A stretch of 14,401 nucleotides of DNA from an uncultured Streptococcus sp. (GCA_900755085.1 CAAEFF010000012.1:1-14401), one strand, 5' to 3'. Shown: positions 1 through 7,490, counted from the stretch's first letter. A program made the numbers and translations. Notes: a model not told the origin generated them from the sequence alone.

Positions 1-1161
1 GGTGGGACCAATACCCAACAGGCTGCACCATTTATTCTTTCAAAAAATGGTTACAACTCGAGCGCTGTTTTCCACGGGAATGCCGGAAGTTTCTGGAACC
101 GAAATACCGCCTATAAACAATGGGGCTACAATTATTTCTTTGATGCCAGCTACTTCACCAAACAAAACAGCAGCAACTCCTTCCAGTATGGTCTCAATGA
201 CAAATACATGCTCAAGGATTCCATCAAATACCTTGAACGCTTGCAACAGCCCTTCTATACCAAGTTCATTACGGTTTCCAACCACTACCCTTATACGACT
301 AGCTTATCAGGAGATGATCTTGGCTTCCCTCTAGCTAAGACACAGGACGAAACCATCAATGGCTACTTTGCGACCGCTAACTACCTCGATTCATCCATCA
401 AGGCCTTCTTTGATTATTTGAAAGAATCTGGTCTTTACAAAAATTCCATCATCGTCCTCTATGGGGACCACTACGGAATTTCAAACTCTCGCAACCCAGC
501 TCTTGCCCCTCTACTTGGTAAGAACTCTGAAACTTGGTCAAGCTATGACAATGCCATGTTGCAACGAGTACCTTATATGGTAGTCGTTCCAGGTATGGAT
601 AAAGGAGGCATCATTGATACCTATGGTGGCGAAATTGATATGCTCCCAACCTTGGAACATTTGCTTGGCATTGAATCCAACAAATTCCTCCAAGTTGGTC
701 AAGATATGCTCTCACCAGATCATAATCAAATCGTAGCCTTCCGCTCTGCTAACTACTTTGTAACTCCTATGTATACAAGCTATAGTGGCCGAACCTATTA
801 TACAAAAACAGGTGAGGAAATCACGAACCCAGATGAAAAAACCAAGGAAGAACTGGACAAGATCCGGGAAGCTGCTAACCTTCAATTGAAGATTAGCGAC
901 AGTATCCAGACCGGTGACCTCCTTCGCTTCTTCAAGGGCAATGATCTTGGAAAAGTCAATCCAGACGATTATTCCTATACCAATTCCTTCAAGGCATTGA
1001 AGAAGATTGAAAAGGAAAAAGGTGACAAATCAACCAGCCTTTATAACCAACGTGGCAACCAGTCCACTGTCGATCTCTTCAAGGCACCAACTTATAAAGA
1101 ATTGCACCCAGAAGATGATAGTTCTTCCTCAACTGAGACGAGTAGCAGTTCCTCAAAATAA
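1..1161 (+). CDS. ltaS: Lipoteichoic acid synthase LtaS, C-terminal part (5' end outside window)
   Basis: The open frame enters at base 1 and runs 386 codons to TAA, so the true start lies outside. This is the extracellular sulfatase-like domain of LtaS, which transfers glycerol phosphate from phosphatidylglycerol onto the growing lipoteichoic acid chain and releases diacylglycerol. Visible family residues are HGNAGSFWNR (codons 25-34), whose His, Trp and Arg match the S. aureus substrate-site residues H347, W354 and R356; SNHYPY (His at codon 95, like H416); and YGDHYG (Asp156-His157, like the metal ligands D475/H476). The catalytic threonine and the membrane-spanning N-terminus should lie upstream of the window. 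The C-terminus is a low-complexity Asp/Ser-rich tail. The gene is convergent with pulA and ends 5 nt before a hairpin terminator. Family assignment is firm; which paralogue it is, if the genome has several, cannot be told. Confidence 0.93.
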   Translation, partial: GGTNTQQAAPFILSKNGYNSSAVFHGNAGSFWNRNTAYKQWGYNYFFDASYFTKQNSSNSFQYGLNDKYMLKDSIKYLERLQQPFYTKFITVSNHYPYTTSLSGDDLGFPLAKTQDETINGYFATANYLDSSIKAFFDYLKESGLYKNSIIVLYGDHYGISNSRNPALAPLLGKNSETWSSYDNAMLQRVPYMVVVPGMDKGGIIDTYGGEIDMLPTLEHLLGIESNKFLQVGQDMLSPDHNQIVAFRSANYFVTPMYTSYSGRTYYTKTGEEITNPDEKTKEELDKIREAANLQLKISDSIQTGDLLRFFKGNDLGKVNPDDYSYTNSFKALKKIEKEKGDKSTSLYNQRGNQSTVDLFKAPTYKELHPEDDSSSSTETSSSSSK

Positions 1162-1165
1162 AAGC

Positions 1166-1193
1166 AACCCCTGAGTAAAAACTCAGGGGTTTT
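1166..1193. terminator. Bidirectional terminator between ltaS and pulA
   Basis: An 11-bp perfect stem (AACCCCTGAGT / ACTCAGGGGTT) closes an AAAA loop. On the plus strand it is followed by a short T run, serving ltaS. On the minus strand it is followed by TTGCTTTTATTTT, serving pulA, whose stop codon is about 20 nt away. It fits a shared terminator for two convergent genes. Confidence 0.85.
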
Positions 1194-1212
1194 GCGATTT
1201 CTTAAAGAAGTA

Positions 1213-3522
1213 TCATACCTTACTTTTATCTAAGACTTCAAAAATAGAAGCTGTTAAATTTTCTACATAGAAGGGACGTTTATGGCGACTATTCCCAACC
1301 ATTAATTTCAATTTATCTGAATTTTGGAGGTAATATGGAAGCCCGCTGGCATTAAATATCACCAAGTACTTCTTGTCTCCTGTTAGTTCATAGATGACAA
1401 GACCACTGGTATCTGTCGCAGATTGGATAAAGACTTGTTGGTAGATGTTGTCATAGCTTTCAAGCGCTAAGACAGGAAGACTTGTCTTCAAAGCGATCAA
1501 GCTTCGGATATAGGCAATTGATTCCTTGTTCTGACTGACCAGATCCCAATTGACCTGATTGACAAAATCTGGAGCATTGTAGGAATTCATGGCCCGTTCA
1601 CGATCCAAAGGTGTGATCTCTCCATCAGAACCTGTCGCTACCAATTTGGTCCGCATAAACTCTTGACCCAATTGCATAAAGGTCATGCCCTGAAAGAGCA
1701 GATTCATAGCTGTAGCCAACTCTGAGCGCTTGACCAAGCCTGCTACTTCTTCATTCGGATGGAGGGTCTGAAGCAAGTCATAGAGATTATAATTGTCATG
1801 AGCCTCCACATAATTCAAGACCTGATTAGGACTTAAATAATGACCCAACTCCGCACTACCTAGAACAGCACGCGCAACGATATTCTCTGTCGATTTTCTG
1901 CTGACAAAGCCACGTTTGATGGAACCATAAACCTCAGCCCCTTTAATGGCATCGCGCTCCGTATCATTAAAGAAACCAATTCTTGGCAATTGTGCTGCAT
2001 TGTCTTTCTTAGCCTTGTCTTCTGGTGCGAGACCGGTTCCCATGTCCCAACCTTCTCCATAAAGGAGAATGCGAGGATCCAGAGTATCCATCGCCTCCCG
2101 AATAGCATTCATGGTCCTTACATCATGAATGCCCATCAAATCAAAGCGGAAGCCATCAATCTGGTACTCTTTGACCCAGTGCGTGAGGGAATCAATCATG
2201 TACTTGCGGTACATTTCATGCTCACTCGCCGTTTCATTACCGACACCTGTCCCATTTTGGAAGCGCCCATCTGGTTCCATCCGGTAATAATAATCCGGAA
2301 CTGTATTTTGGAAAGGAGCATGCTCAGTTGAGTAGATATGATTGTAGACCACATCTATGACTACAGAAATCCCAGCGTCATGATAAGCTCGGATCATCGT
2401 TTTAAGCTCTTTCATGGTTTGTTTGGGATTGGATGGATCCGTTGAAAAACTGGTTTCTGGTGCAGAATAATTCTGAACGTCGTAACCCCAATTGTAGGTC
2501 ACACGACCTTCTTCATCATACTGTTTATAGCGATCAGAGATCGGCTGCAGTTGCACGACATTGACACCTAACTGACGGATATAATCAAAGGCGGTCGAAT
2601 CACCATGGCTATTGATAGTTCCTTTTTGGCAAGCGCCCAGATAGGTCCCTCGCAAAAACTCGTCCACTCCTGAAGTAGGTGACTTGGTCAAATCCCGAAG
2701 GTGCATCTCATAAATCACTGCTTGACAAGGATTGTCCAAGCGCCAAGGAGTTGCATCGGCGCCTTTTTTAGGACCCCAATCAAACTGACGATCTACTCGT
2801 GAAAGAATGGCTGAGCGCATCCCATCGGCTGTCGTTGCAATGCTATAAGGATCGCGCGTCACTTGAGTATGATGCTCAAAATGAACCCGGTACTGGTAGG
2901 CCATACCGCTCAAGGTTCCCAGAAAATCGAGAATCCATACACCTTGTGTATTCTCAGGGTGATAGCTCGACTCCTGCTTGCCACGCGTCATTGGAATAGT
3001 TTTCCAAATAGGGGCATCTACCTCTGTTGATTGATAGAGTAGCAACTCCACCTTTTTAGCTGTTGGAGCCCACAATTTAAAGCAAAATTCCCCATCTTCC
3101 TCGCGATACCCTAGCCAGCCCTGGTAGGCCCACTTGGCATCGAAATCCTTGGCATGGGTCGCCATATCATAGGCATGTGGCTGACGGTGTGAATAAGAAT
3201 GGCTGGTCACCGCTGCTTGAAGCGAATAATAAACCGTATCATCCCCATCTAGAATCCATACTTCACGAACCAAGCCCTCTGGTAAGAGTTCAATTTCAAA
3301 GTCACGTGTTTTGGTGGACCAATTGGCTTCTTTTACCAAGACATGACCACGATTAAGAGGCACTTCACTCTGAAAGACTAGATTACCCTCCACTCCAAAA
3401 TAATCCAATTTTGAGAAGGGGACAGATTTCCCCTCAACGTAGTCCTGCCACTGCCAGAGGTCATATGCAAAATAATTTCCTTTTCGTCTATGAAAATGGA
3501 TCTTCACATAGTATTCACGCAT
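1213..3522 (-). CDS. pulA: Type I pullulanase (GH13, intracellular)
   Basis: 769 residues with no signal peptide or LPXTG anchor, so probably cytoplasmic. It debranches alpha-1,6 linkages of glycogen- or pullulan-like glucans. The N-terminus (about 3-100, IHFHRRKGNYFAYDLWQW) resembles a pullulanase-associated CBM41/PUD domain, followed by a CBM48-like segment (about 135-225) and the GH13 barrel. The type I pullulanase signature YNWGYD is at 343-348. GH13 conserved regions are DVVYNH (390-395), GFRFDLMG with nucleophile Asp461, YGEGW with acid/base Glu490, and EAHDN with His575-Asp576. The start is supported by TAGGAAA just upstream of the ATG. It follows dgkB after 80 nt. As I recall, in several streptococci pulA leads into the glg glycogen genes, but here a convergent ltaS follows directly. 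Distinct from the large surface-anchored SpuA-type pullulanases. Confidence 0.93.
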   Translation of the reverse strand: MREYYVKIHFHRRKGNYFAYDLWQWQDYVEGKSVPFSKLDYFGVEGNLVFQSEVPLNRGHVLVKEANWSTKTRDFEIELLPEGLVREVWILDGDDTVYYSLQAAVTSHSYSHRQPHAYDMATHAKDFDAKWAYQGWLGYREEDGEFCFKLWAPTAKKVELLLYQSTEVDAPIWKTIPMTRGKQESSYHPENTQGVWILDFLGTLSGMAYQYRVHFEHHTQVTRDPYSIATTADGMRSAILSRVDRQFDWGPKKGADATPWRLDNPCQAVIYEMHLRDLTKSPTSGVDEFLRGTYLGACQKGTINSHGDSTAFDYIRQLGVNVVQLQPISDRYKQYDEEGRVTYNWGYDVQNYSAPETSFSTDPSNPKQTMKELKTMIRAYHDAGISVVIDVVYNHIYSTEHAPFQNTVPDYYYRMEPDGRFQNGTGVGNETASEHEMYRKYMIDSLTHWVKEYQIDGFRFDLMGIHDVRTMNAIREAMDTLDPRILLYGEGWDMGTGLAPEDKAKKDNAAQLPRIGFFNDTERDAIKGAEVYGSIKRGFVSRKSTENIVARAVLGSAELGHYLSPNQVLNYVEAHDNYNLYDLLQTLHPNEEVAGLVKRSELATAMNLLFQGMTFMQLGQEFMRTKLVATGSDGEITPLDRERAMNSYNAPDFVNQVNWDLVSQNKESIAYIRSLIALKTSLPVLALESYDNIYQQVFIQSATDTSGLVIYELTGDKKYLVIFNASGLPYYLQNSDKLKLMVGNSRHKRPFYVENLTASIFEVLDKSKV

Positions 3523-3553
3523 TTCAATTTCCTATTTCCATTTTGATTACAAT

Positions 3554-3601
3554 GGAACCACTCGCTCTCGTCTATGGCGAATGGTCCTTCAACTAGTTGA
3601 A
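3554..3601. other. Hairpin plus 14-nt palindrome in the dgkB-pulA spacer
   Basis: Two nucleotides after the dgkB stop codon lies the perfect palindrome TTCAACTAGTTGAA (3588-3601). Next to it is a larger stem-loop (3554-3587) whose arms, GGAACCACTCGC and GCGAATGGTCC, pair over 11 bp with one bulge and one G-U, around an 11-nt loop. Neither is followed by a T run in the minus-strand direction, so this is not a classical terminator. I see no convincing promoter for pulA in the spacer. It could be an mRNA processing or stability element, or a partial attenuator. Function unknown. Confidence 0.5.
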
Positions 3602-3602
3602 C

Positions 3603-4565
3603 TTATGATTCCGAATTGTGAACCAAGGCGTCATTATTGATTTCATCAATATTCGCAAAGAATTCCAAGTGATTATGAAAGACTTCCAATTCAACTGGAG
3701 TATCTCCCCCATATTCGCCATCTAGATTGATGCGGAATGGTTGAGCATTTTTCCCTAACATTTCGATCGACAACTTCTTGGTCTTGAGATATTCTACATT
3801 TTCATCGTGCACATGCTTGCCTCCATTAATGGCCTGAATCATCAAGGACAACATGTTAAAGAGCTTGGCCGTTTTCACAATAATCAAGGTAAAATTCCCA
3901 TCATCAAGCTTGGCATCGGGTGCCACGCTTTCAAAGCCTGCAATAGAGTTGGTAAGAGCCACAAAAATCATAGAGGCTGGCCCTTCAAAAACACCGTTGT
4001 CATGCTCAATCCGCACCTTCCGAGCTTTGTTTCGCGGCAACATTTTTGCTGCTTCAGCAACATAAGCAAAGTAACCCAAGCGAGATTTGACACTACTTGG
4101 TACACTGAAGGTCAATTCTGTCATGGTTCCTGCTGCAGCAATATTGATAAAATACTTGCTACCATAGGCACGACCAATATCCATTTGAATGGTTTGATTC
4201 TTTTCAATAATGCGGGCAGCTGCCACAGGATCTCCCATCGGGATCTTCAAGGCACGCGCATAGTCATTGGTAGTACCGGTCGGGATAAAGGCCATCTGCG
4301 GACGATTTTCCAGCCCTGCAACCCCATTGACCACTTCGTTAATCGTGCCATCTCCACCAGCAGCAATGATGAGATCAAAGCCTGCTTTTGCGGCTCTCTC
4401 TGCCTCATTTTGAGCAGAAAATGGTTCTGGAGTCGTTTGATAGGCACTGGTTTCATAGCCCACGTCTTCGAGTACGTCCAAGACTTCCGCAATATTTTTC
4501 TTGATAATTTCTTGCCCAGAGGTCGGATTATAAATTAAACGGGCTTTTTTGATTCGTTCTGCCAT
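3603..4565 (-). CDS. dgkB: Diacylglycerol/lipid kinase, DagK/YegS family
   Basis: 320 residues. The family phosphorylates diacylglycerol to phosphatidic acid on the inner face of the membrane. The sequence shows the nucleotide-binding signature GGDGTINEV (70-78) and PTGTTNDYARAL (95-106), the usual order for the DAGK catalytic domain, followed by the typical beta-rich C-terminal half. Length is normal. The ATG lies 9 nt after the ligA stop codon, with AGAGGA of that gap as ribosome binding site, so translation is probably coupled to ligA. In B. subtilis DgkB recycles the diacylglycerol released by LTA synthesis; with ltaS close by, that role is a reasonable inference. A YegS-type kinase of another lipid cannot be excluded. 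Confidence 0.88.
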   Translation of the reverse strand: MAERIKKARLIYNPTSGQEIIKKNIAEVLDVLEDVGYETSAYQTTPEPFSAQNEAERAAKAGFDLIIAAGGDGTINEVVNGVAGLENRPQMAFIPTGTTNDYARALKIPMGDPVAAARIIEKNQTIQMDIGRAYGSKYFINIAAAGTMTELTFSVPSSVKSRLGYFAYVAEAAKMLPRNKARKVRIEHDNGVFEGPASMIFVALTNSIAGFESVAPDAKLDDGNFTLIIVKTAKLFNMLSLMIQAINGGKHVHDENVEYLKTKKLSIEMLGKNAQPFRINLDGEYGGDTPVELEVFHNHLEFFANIDEINNDALVHNSES

Positions 4566-4574
4566 AAAGATCCT

Positions 4575-6533
4575 CTACAAACTTTCAAGCCAGGCCTCAT
4601 CTTCTACCTGGATTCCTAATTCTTGTGCTTTGGTTAATTTGCTACCTGCGTCACTACCTGCAACGACCAAATCTGTTTTTTTGGAAACCGATCCAGTTAC
4701 CTTAGCTCCTAAACTCTCTAATTTAGCCTTGGCTTCTGAACGTGTGAGTCGTTCGAGCTTCCCAGTCAAAACGACTGTCATTCCTGATAGGGCCGCATCC
4801 GCAGCGACTTTTTCACCAAGATAAGCCAGATTGACGCCAGCTTCTTTAAGCTCTTGTAAGAGGCGCTTGGATCCTTCTTGGGCGAAATAAGACTTGAGGC
4901 TTTCAGCCACTACCATACCGAGACTATCAATGCTAGCAATCCGTTCTGGATCAGCTGCAGCCAATTGATCGAGGTCATGGAATTCTTGGAGCAAGATTTG
5001 ACTAACCTTGCTACCAACATGGCGAATTCCTAGACCAAAGAGCAACTTCTCAGCCGAGTTTTCTTTGGAAGCTTGAATGGCGTCATAGAGCTTCTCTGCT
5101 GACTTTTCTTTGAAGCCTTCTAAGGTCAATAGATCCTCTACAGTGAGCCGGTAGATACCAGCTACATCCTCTACCAACTGAGCCGCAAAGAGTTTATCCA
5201 CCACAGCAGGCCCCAAGCCTGTAATATTCATAGCATCTCGACTAGCAAAGTGGATCAGGCCTTCCTTGATTTGAGCTGGACAGAGTGGATTGATACAACG
5301 TAGTGCCACCTCATCCTCGAAATGGAGGAGTTGACTTTGACAGCTCGGACAATTGGTCGGAATTGCAAGTGGCAGATCAGATACCCGCTTATCCGTGACA
5401 ACTCGTAAAACAGCAGGAATGATATCTCCAGCCTTATAGACAATCACGGTATCATCTTGGTGAATGTCTTTTTCAGCAATATAATCCACATTGTGCAAGG
5501 TTGCCCGACTAACAGTGGTTCCTGCTAACTGGACTGGAGTTAGATTAGCAGTTGGCGTCACAACACCGGTCCGTCCAACCGTCCAATCCACTGATAGGAT
5601 TTTCGCTTCTTTTTCTTCAGCTGGAAACTTATACGCGACAGCCCATTTAGGAGCCTTGACAGTAAAGCCTAGTTCTTCTTGAACAGCTAGATCATTGACC
5701 TTGATGACGATCCCATCGATATCGTAGGGAAGGTCTTCCCGAAGCTGAGCTACCTTCTGGATAAAATCCCAAATTTGCTCCATATTCTCTGCCAGCACTC
5801 GCTCTTGGTTCACGACAAACCCTAAGCGAGCTAATTTCTCAAGCACGCCTTCCTGACTGCTTTGATCAGTCGGGCTCACTTCTTGATACAAGAAGGTAGC
5901 AAGATTTCGCTTGGCCACGATTTTCGTATCCAATTGGCGAAGTGTTCCTGCAGCAGCATTTCGTGGATTAGCAAACTCAGGCTCGCCATTTTCTTGACGG
6001 ATCTGATTGACCCGATCAAAGGAAGCCCGTGGCATGTAGCACTCGCCTCGAACTGTAATGTTCACCGGCTCTGGTAACACCAAAGGAATGTCCTTGACCC
6101 GCTTGAGATTCTCTGTAATATCCTCACCAACAGAACCATCCCCACGTGTCGCTCCTGTTACAAGGACACCGTTTTCATAGGTGAGGGAAATGGACAAGCC
6201 ATCGATCTTTAGCTCACATACATAGCTGATGGAAGGAAATTCCTTACGGACACGCTGATCAAAAGCTTCTAATTCTTCGCGCGAAAAAGCATCCTGCAAA
6301 CTATAAAGGGGATACTGGTGCTGGTATTTAGTAAAGCCTTTTAAAACCAAGCCACCTACACGGTGAGTTGGACTCTCTGGTAAGACCTCATCTGGATGAG
6401 CAGTTTCTAGTTCTACCAACTCCCGATATAATTGATCATATTCACTATCTGAAACAGATGGAGCGTCTTTTGTGTAATACTCATAAGCATAACGATTGAG
6501 TAATTCCACTAATTCTTTCATTCTGGTTTCCAT
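4575..6533 (-). CDS. ligA: NAD-dependent DNA ligase LigA
   Basis: 652 residues, the usual LigA length. It seals nicks in duplex DNA using NAD+. Domains in order: Ia NMN-binding region (YYTKDAPSVSDSEYDQLYREL, 19-39); adenylation domain with the active-site motif ELKIDG (Lys109); OB fold; four-cysteine zinc finger (Cys395, Cys398, Cys413, Cys418); helix-hairpin-helix region (about 430-570); and a C-terminal BRCT domain (about 578-652). The protein matches my recollection of pneumococcal LigA over its whole length. The start is slightly uncertain. The ATG at 6533 has almost no Shine-Dalgarno, while the in-frame ATG at 6521 (Met5) has GGAAA about 6 nt upstream. Homologues usually carry a few residues before that second Met, so 6533 is kept. 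First gene of a ligA-dgkB(-pulA) unit. Confidence 0.97.
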   Translation of the reverse strand: METRMKELVELLNRYAYEYYTKDAPSVSDSEYDQLYRELVELETAHPDEVLPESPTHRVGGLVLKGFTKYQHQYPLYSLQDAFSREELEAFDQRVRKEFPSISYVCELKIDGLSISLTYENGVLVTGATRGDGSVGEDITENLKRVKDIPLVLPEPVNITVRGECYMPRASFDRVNQIRQENGEPEFANPRNAAAGTLRQLDTKIVAKRNLATFLYQEVSPTDQSSQEGVLEKLARLGFVVNQERVLAENMEQIWDFIQKVAQLREDLPYDIDGIVIKVNDLAVQEELGFTVKAPKWAVAYKFPAEEKEAKILSVDWTVGRTGVVTPTANLTPVQLAGTTVSRATLHNVDYIAEKDIHQDDTVIVYKAGDIIPAVLRVVTDKRVSDLPLAIPTNCPSCQSQLLHFEDEVALRCINPLCPAQIKEGLIHFASRDAMNITGLGPAVVDKLFAAQLVEDVAGIYRLTVEDLLTLEGFKEKSAEKLYDAIQASKENSAEKLLFGLGIRHVGSKVSQILLQEFHDLDQLAAADPERIASIDSLGMVVAESLKSYFAQEGSKRLLQELKEAGVNLAYLGEKVAADAALSGMTVVLTGKLERLTRSEAKAKLESLGAKVTGSVSKKTDLVVAGSDAGSKLTKAQELGIQVEDEAWLESL

Positions 6534-6544
6534 GTTCTTATTTT

Positions 6545-6571
6545 ATCATAAAATCTTAATTTAGCCTTGAA
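6545..6571 (-). promoter_or_regulatory. Possible ligA promoter
   Basis: A TATGAT -10 hexamer (6545-6550) stands just upstream of ligA, but the -35 is weak: TTCAAG at 6566-6571 with a 15-nt spacer. The predicted RNA start would fall only about 5 nt before the ATG at 6533, or about 17 nt before the internal ATG at 6521. Low-confidence call from hexamer matching only. Confidence 0.3.
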
Positions 6572-6590
6572 TTTACTGCATTCTTAGTAT

Positions 6591-6612
6591 TAAAAAGGAG
6601 CCAAAGCTCCTT
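6591..6612 (-). terminator. Intrinsic terminator upstream of ligA (minus strand)
   Basis: A 7-bp stem, AAGGAGC / GCTCCTT, with a TTTG loop on the minus strand runs into TTTTT. It would stop transcripts coming from the queT side about 60 nt before ligA. Its core, GGAGCCAAAGCTCC, recurs in the hairpin at 6871-6888. Confidence 0.7.
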
Positions 6613-6699
6613 CTAAAAACGTAGACAAATCAGCCATTCAAAAATAACCTATGAAAAATTAAATCTGAAAAATAACGATTCTAATTTTGAGTTTTTCAA

Positions 6700-6863
6700 A
6701 CTTATACTGAAACTTTCCGCTGTGAGAAAAGTGCCTGAAACACAATTGTTTCAGGCACTCGGAATGATTGAGACCTTAGGCTCTATCATTAGTCATGGAA
6801 CTTCTTCGAAGTTCGCTGACGTCCGTACTCGCTTAAGGAAAGTTTCAAAGAAGTAATTTCCTT
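6700..6863. other. Structured intergenic element with 11-bp terminal inverted repeat and nested hairpins
   Basis: This fills most of a 359-nt gap (6534-6892) where I see no credible gene. TGAAACTTTCC (6708-6718) pairs perfectly with GGAAAGTTTCA (6837-6847), and ACTT/AAGT (6700-6703/6851-6854) adds 4 bp beyond an internal loop. Enclosed are three hairpins: 6730-6759 (13 bp around AGTGCCTGAAACA, CAAT loop); 6765-6788 (TGAT/ATCA plus GAG/CTC around a T-T mismatch); and 6792-6820 (GTCA/TGAC, then GAACTTC/GAAGTTC with a TTC loop). A competing stem AAGGAAA/TTTCCTT (6835-6863) uses the 3' arm of the closing stem, so the structure could switch. On the minus strand the first hairpin is followed by TTTTCTC and could act as a terminator for queT readthrough. 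It may be a small dispersed repeat (MITE-like) or a structured RNA. It does not match the pneumococcal BOX or RUP sequences as I recall them. Confidence 0.6.
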
Positions 6864-6870
6864 CATTTGA

Positions 6871-6888
6871 GGGGAGCCAAAGCTCCCT
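6871..6888. terminator. Hairpin just downstream of queT; T run on the plus-strand side
   Basis: GGGAGC / GCTCCC with a CAAA loop sits 4 nt beyond the queT stop codon. On the minus strand it is followed by CTCAAATG, a poor terminator tail. On the plus strand it is followed by TTTTCTTATTTT, a good one. It may be a weak queT terminator or the end of a plus-strand transcript from the structured gap. It shares its GGAGCCAAAGCTCC core with the hairpin at 6595-6612. Confidence 0.55.
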
Positions 6889-6892
6889 TTTC

Positions 6893-7402
6893 TTATTTTG
6901 TAAAATCAATCCGTTTAGAAAGTTGATTGATCACAATCGCTCCAAAAATCAAGGATGCAAATTCACCCACTCCCATGGTCAACCAGTTATAGAAGAATGG
7001 TTGGCCTTGAAGGTAATAAAGTTCCAAGGCAATCGTAAACATGGAAATGGAAAAGAAAATCGCAAACAAGAAATGGTCTAAGCGAATAAGACCGTCAAAC
7101 AAGAACTTGTTTTTGAAACGACCAAATAGAATGAGTCCAAGTCCTAAGAAGACAAAGGTTGAACCTCCACCGACAAAGACATCGATCCATCCAAAACTAA
7201 ATAAGTTAGCAATCATACAACCAAGAGTCACCCCAATCAAGTACTTCTTATTATAGAAGGCCAAGAAATTCATCATCTCCGAAACACGGAATTGATAGCC
7301 ATAGTAGGCCATAGCATTGAGAGGTGGGGTAATGGTTAATACGATATAAATCGCAGCAACAATGGCAATTTGCGCCATATCACGAGCAGTTAACTGTTTC
7401 AT
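6893..7402 (-). CDS. queT: Queuosine precursor transporter QueT (COG4708)
   Basis: 169 residues, mostly hydrophobic, with about five membrane segments (9-30, 53-70, 73-94, 108-130, 139-160). The family is the substrate-binding S component of an ECF-type transporter and is thought to import a queuosine precursor for tRNA modification. The segment YQFRVSEMMNFLAFYNKKYL (36-55) between the first membrane segments is typical. The assignment is strongly supported by the preQ1-II riboswitch immediately upstream, the known leader of COG4708 genes in Streptococcaceae. The Shine-Dalgarno AAAGGAG is part of that riboswitch. It would need the shared ECF energising module encoded elsewhere. Divergent from the GtrA-family gene. 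Confidence 0.92.
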   Translation of the reverse strand: MKQLTARDMAQIAIVAAIYIVLTITPPLNAMAYYGYQFRVSEMMNFLAFYNKKYLIGVTLGCMIANLFSFGWIDVFVGGGSTFVFLGLGLILFGRFKNKFLFDGLIRLDHFLFAIFFSISMFTIALELYYLQGQPFFYNWLTMGVGEFASLIFGAIVINQLSKRIDFTK

Positions 7403-7405
7403 CTA

Positions 7406-7490
7406 TTCTCCTTTAGCGGTTTTTCCGCGTGTAATATGCTTGGCGAAAGGATCTTAAGCACCAAGGGTTGAAGGTTTGATTTCTTCAACC
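7406..7490 (-). promoter_or_regulatory. preQ1-II riboswitch controlling queT
   Basis: Read on the minus strand, the leader has every preQ1-II element. P1 is GGTTGAAG/CTTCAACC (7466-7490). P2 is CTTGGTG paired with CGCCAAG (arms within about 7440-7465). Next come the conserved linker GCATATTACAC, the P4 hairpin GCGG-AAAAA-CCGC, and the Shine-Dalgarno AAAGGAGAA (7406-7414). The P2 loop contains TCCTTT, which pairs perfectly with AAAGGA to form the pseudoknot that hides the ribosome binding site. Ligand binding should therefore reduce queT translation. The match to my recollection of the pneumococcal preQ1-II sequence is very close. No terminator is visible, so control is probably translational. 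Confidence 0.93.

Noticed and set aside
40..334. Open frames overlapping the start of the window (plus and minus)
   Set aside because: The true frame here is ltaS, read from base 1 with recognisable LtaS residues; the other frames are shadows.
3807..4538. Long open frame of 243 codons on the plus strand opposite the lipid kinase gene
   Set aside because: It lies wholly antisense to a clearly recognised gene, has no family resemblance and no ribosome binding site, and is a shadow frame.
6700..6863. tRNA gene or pneumococcal BOX element
   Set aside because: The cloverleaf-like outline lacks T-arm and anticodon features and is too long for a tRNA. The sequence does not match the boxA, boxB or boxC motifs as I remember them.
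6613..6870. Short minus-strand peptides in the ligA-queT gap as real genes
   Set aside because: The frames are under 25 codons, start at TTG or have no start, and coincide with the inverted repeats, so pairing explains the sequence better than coding.
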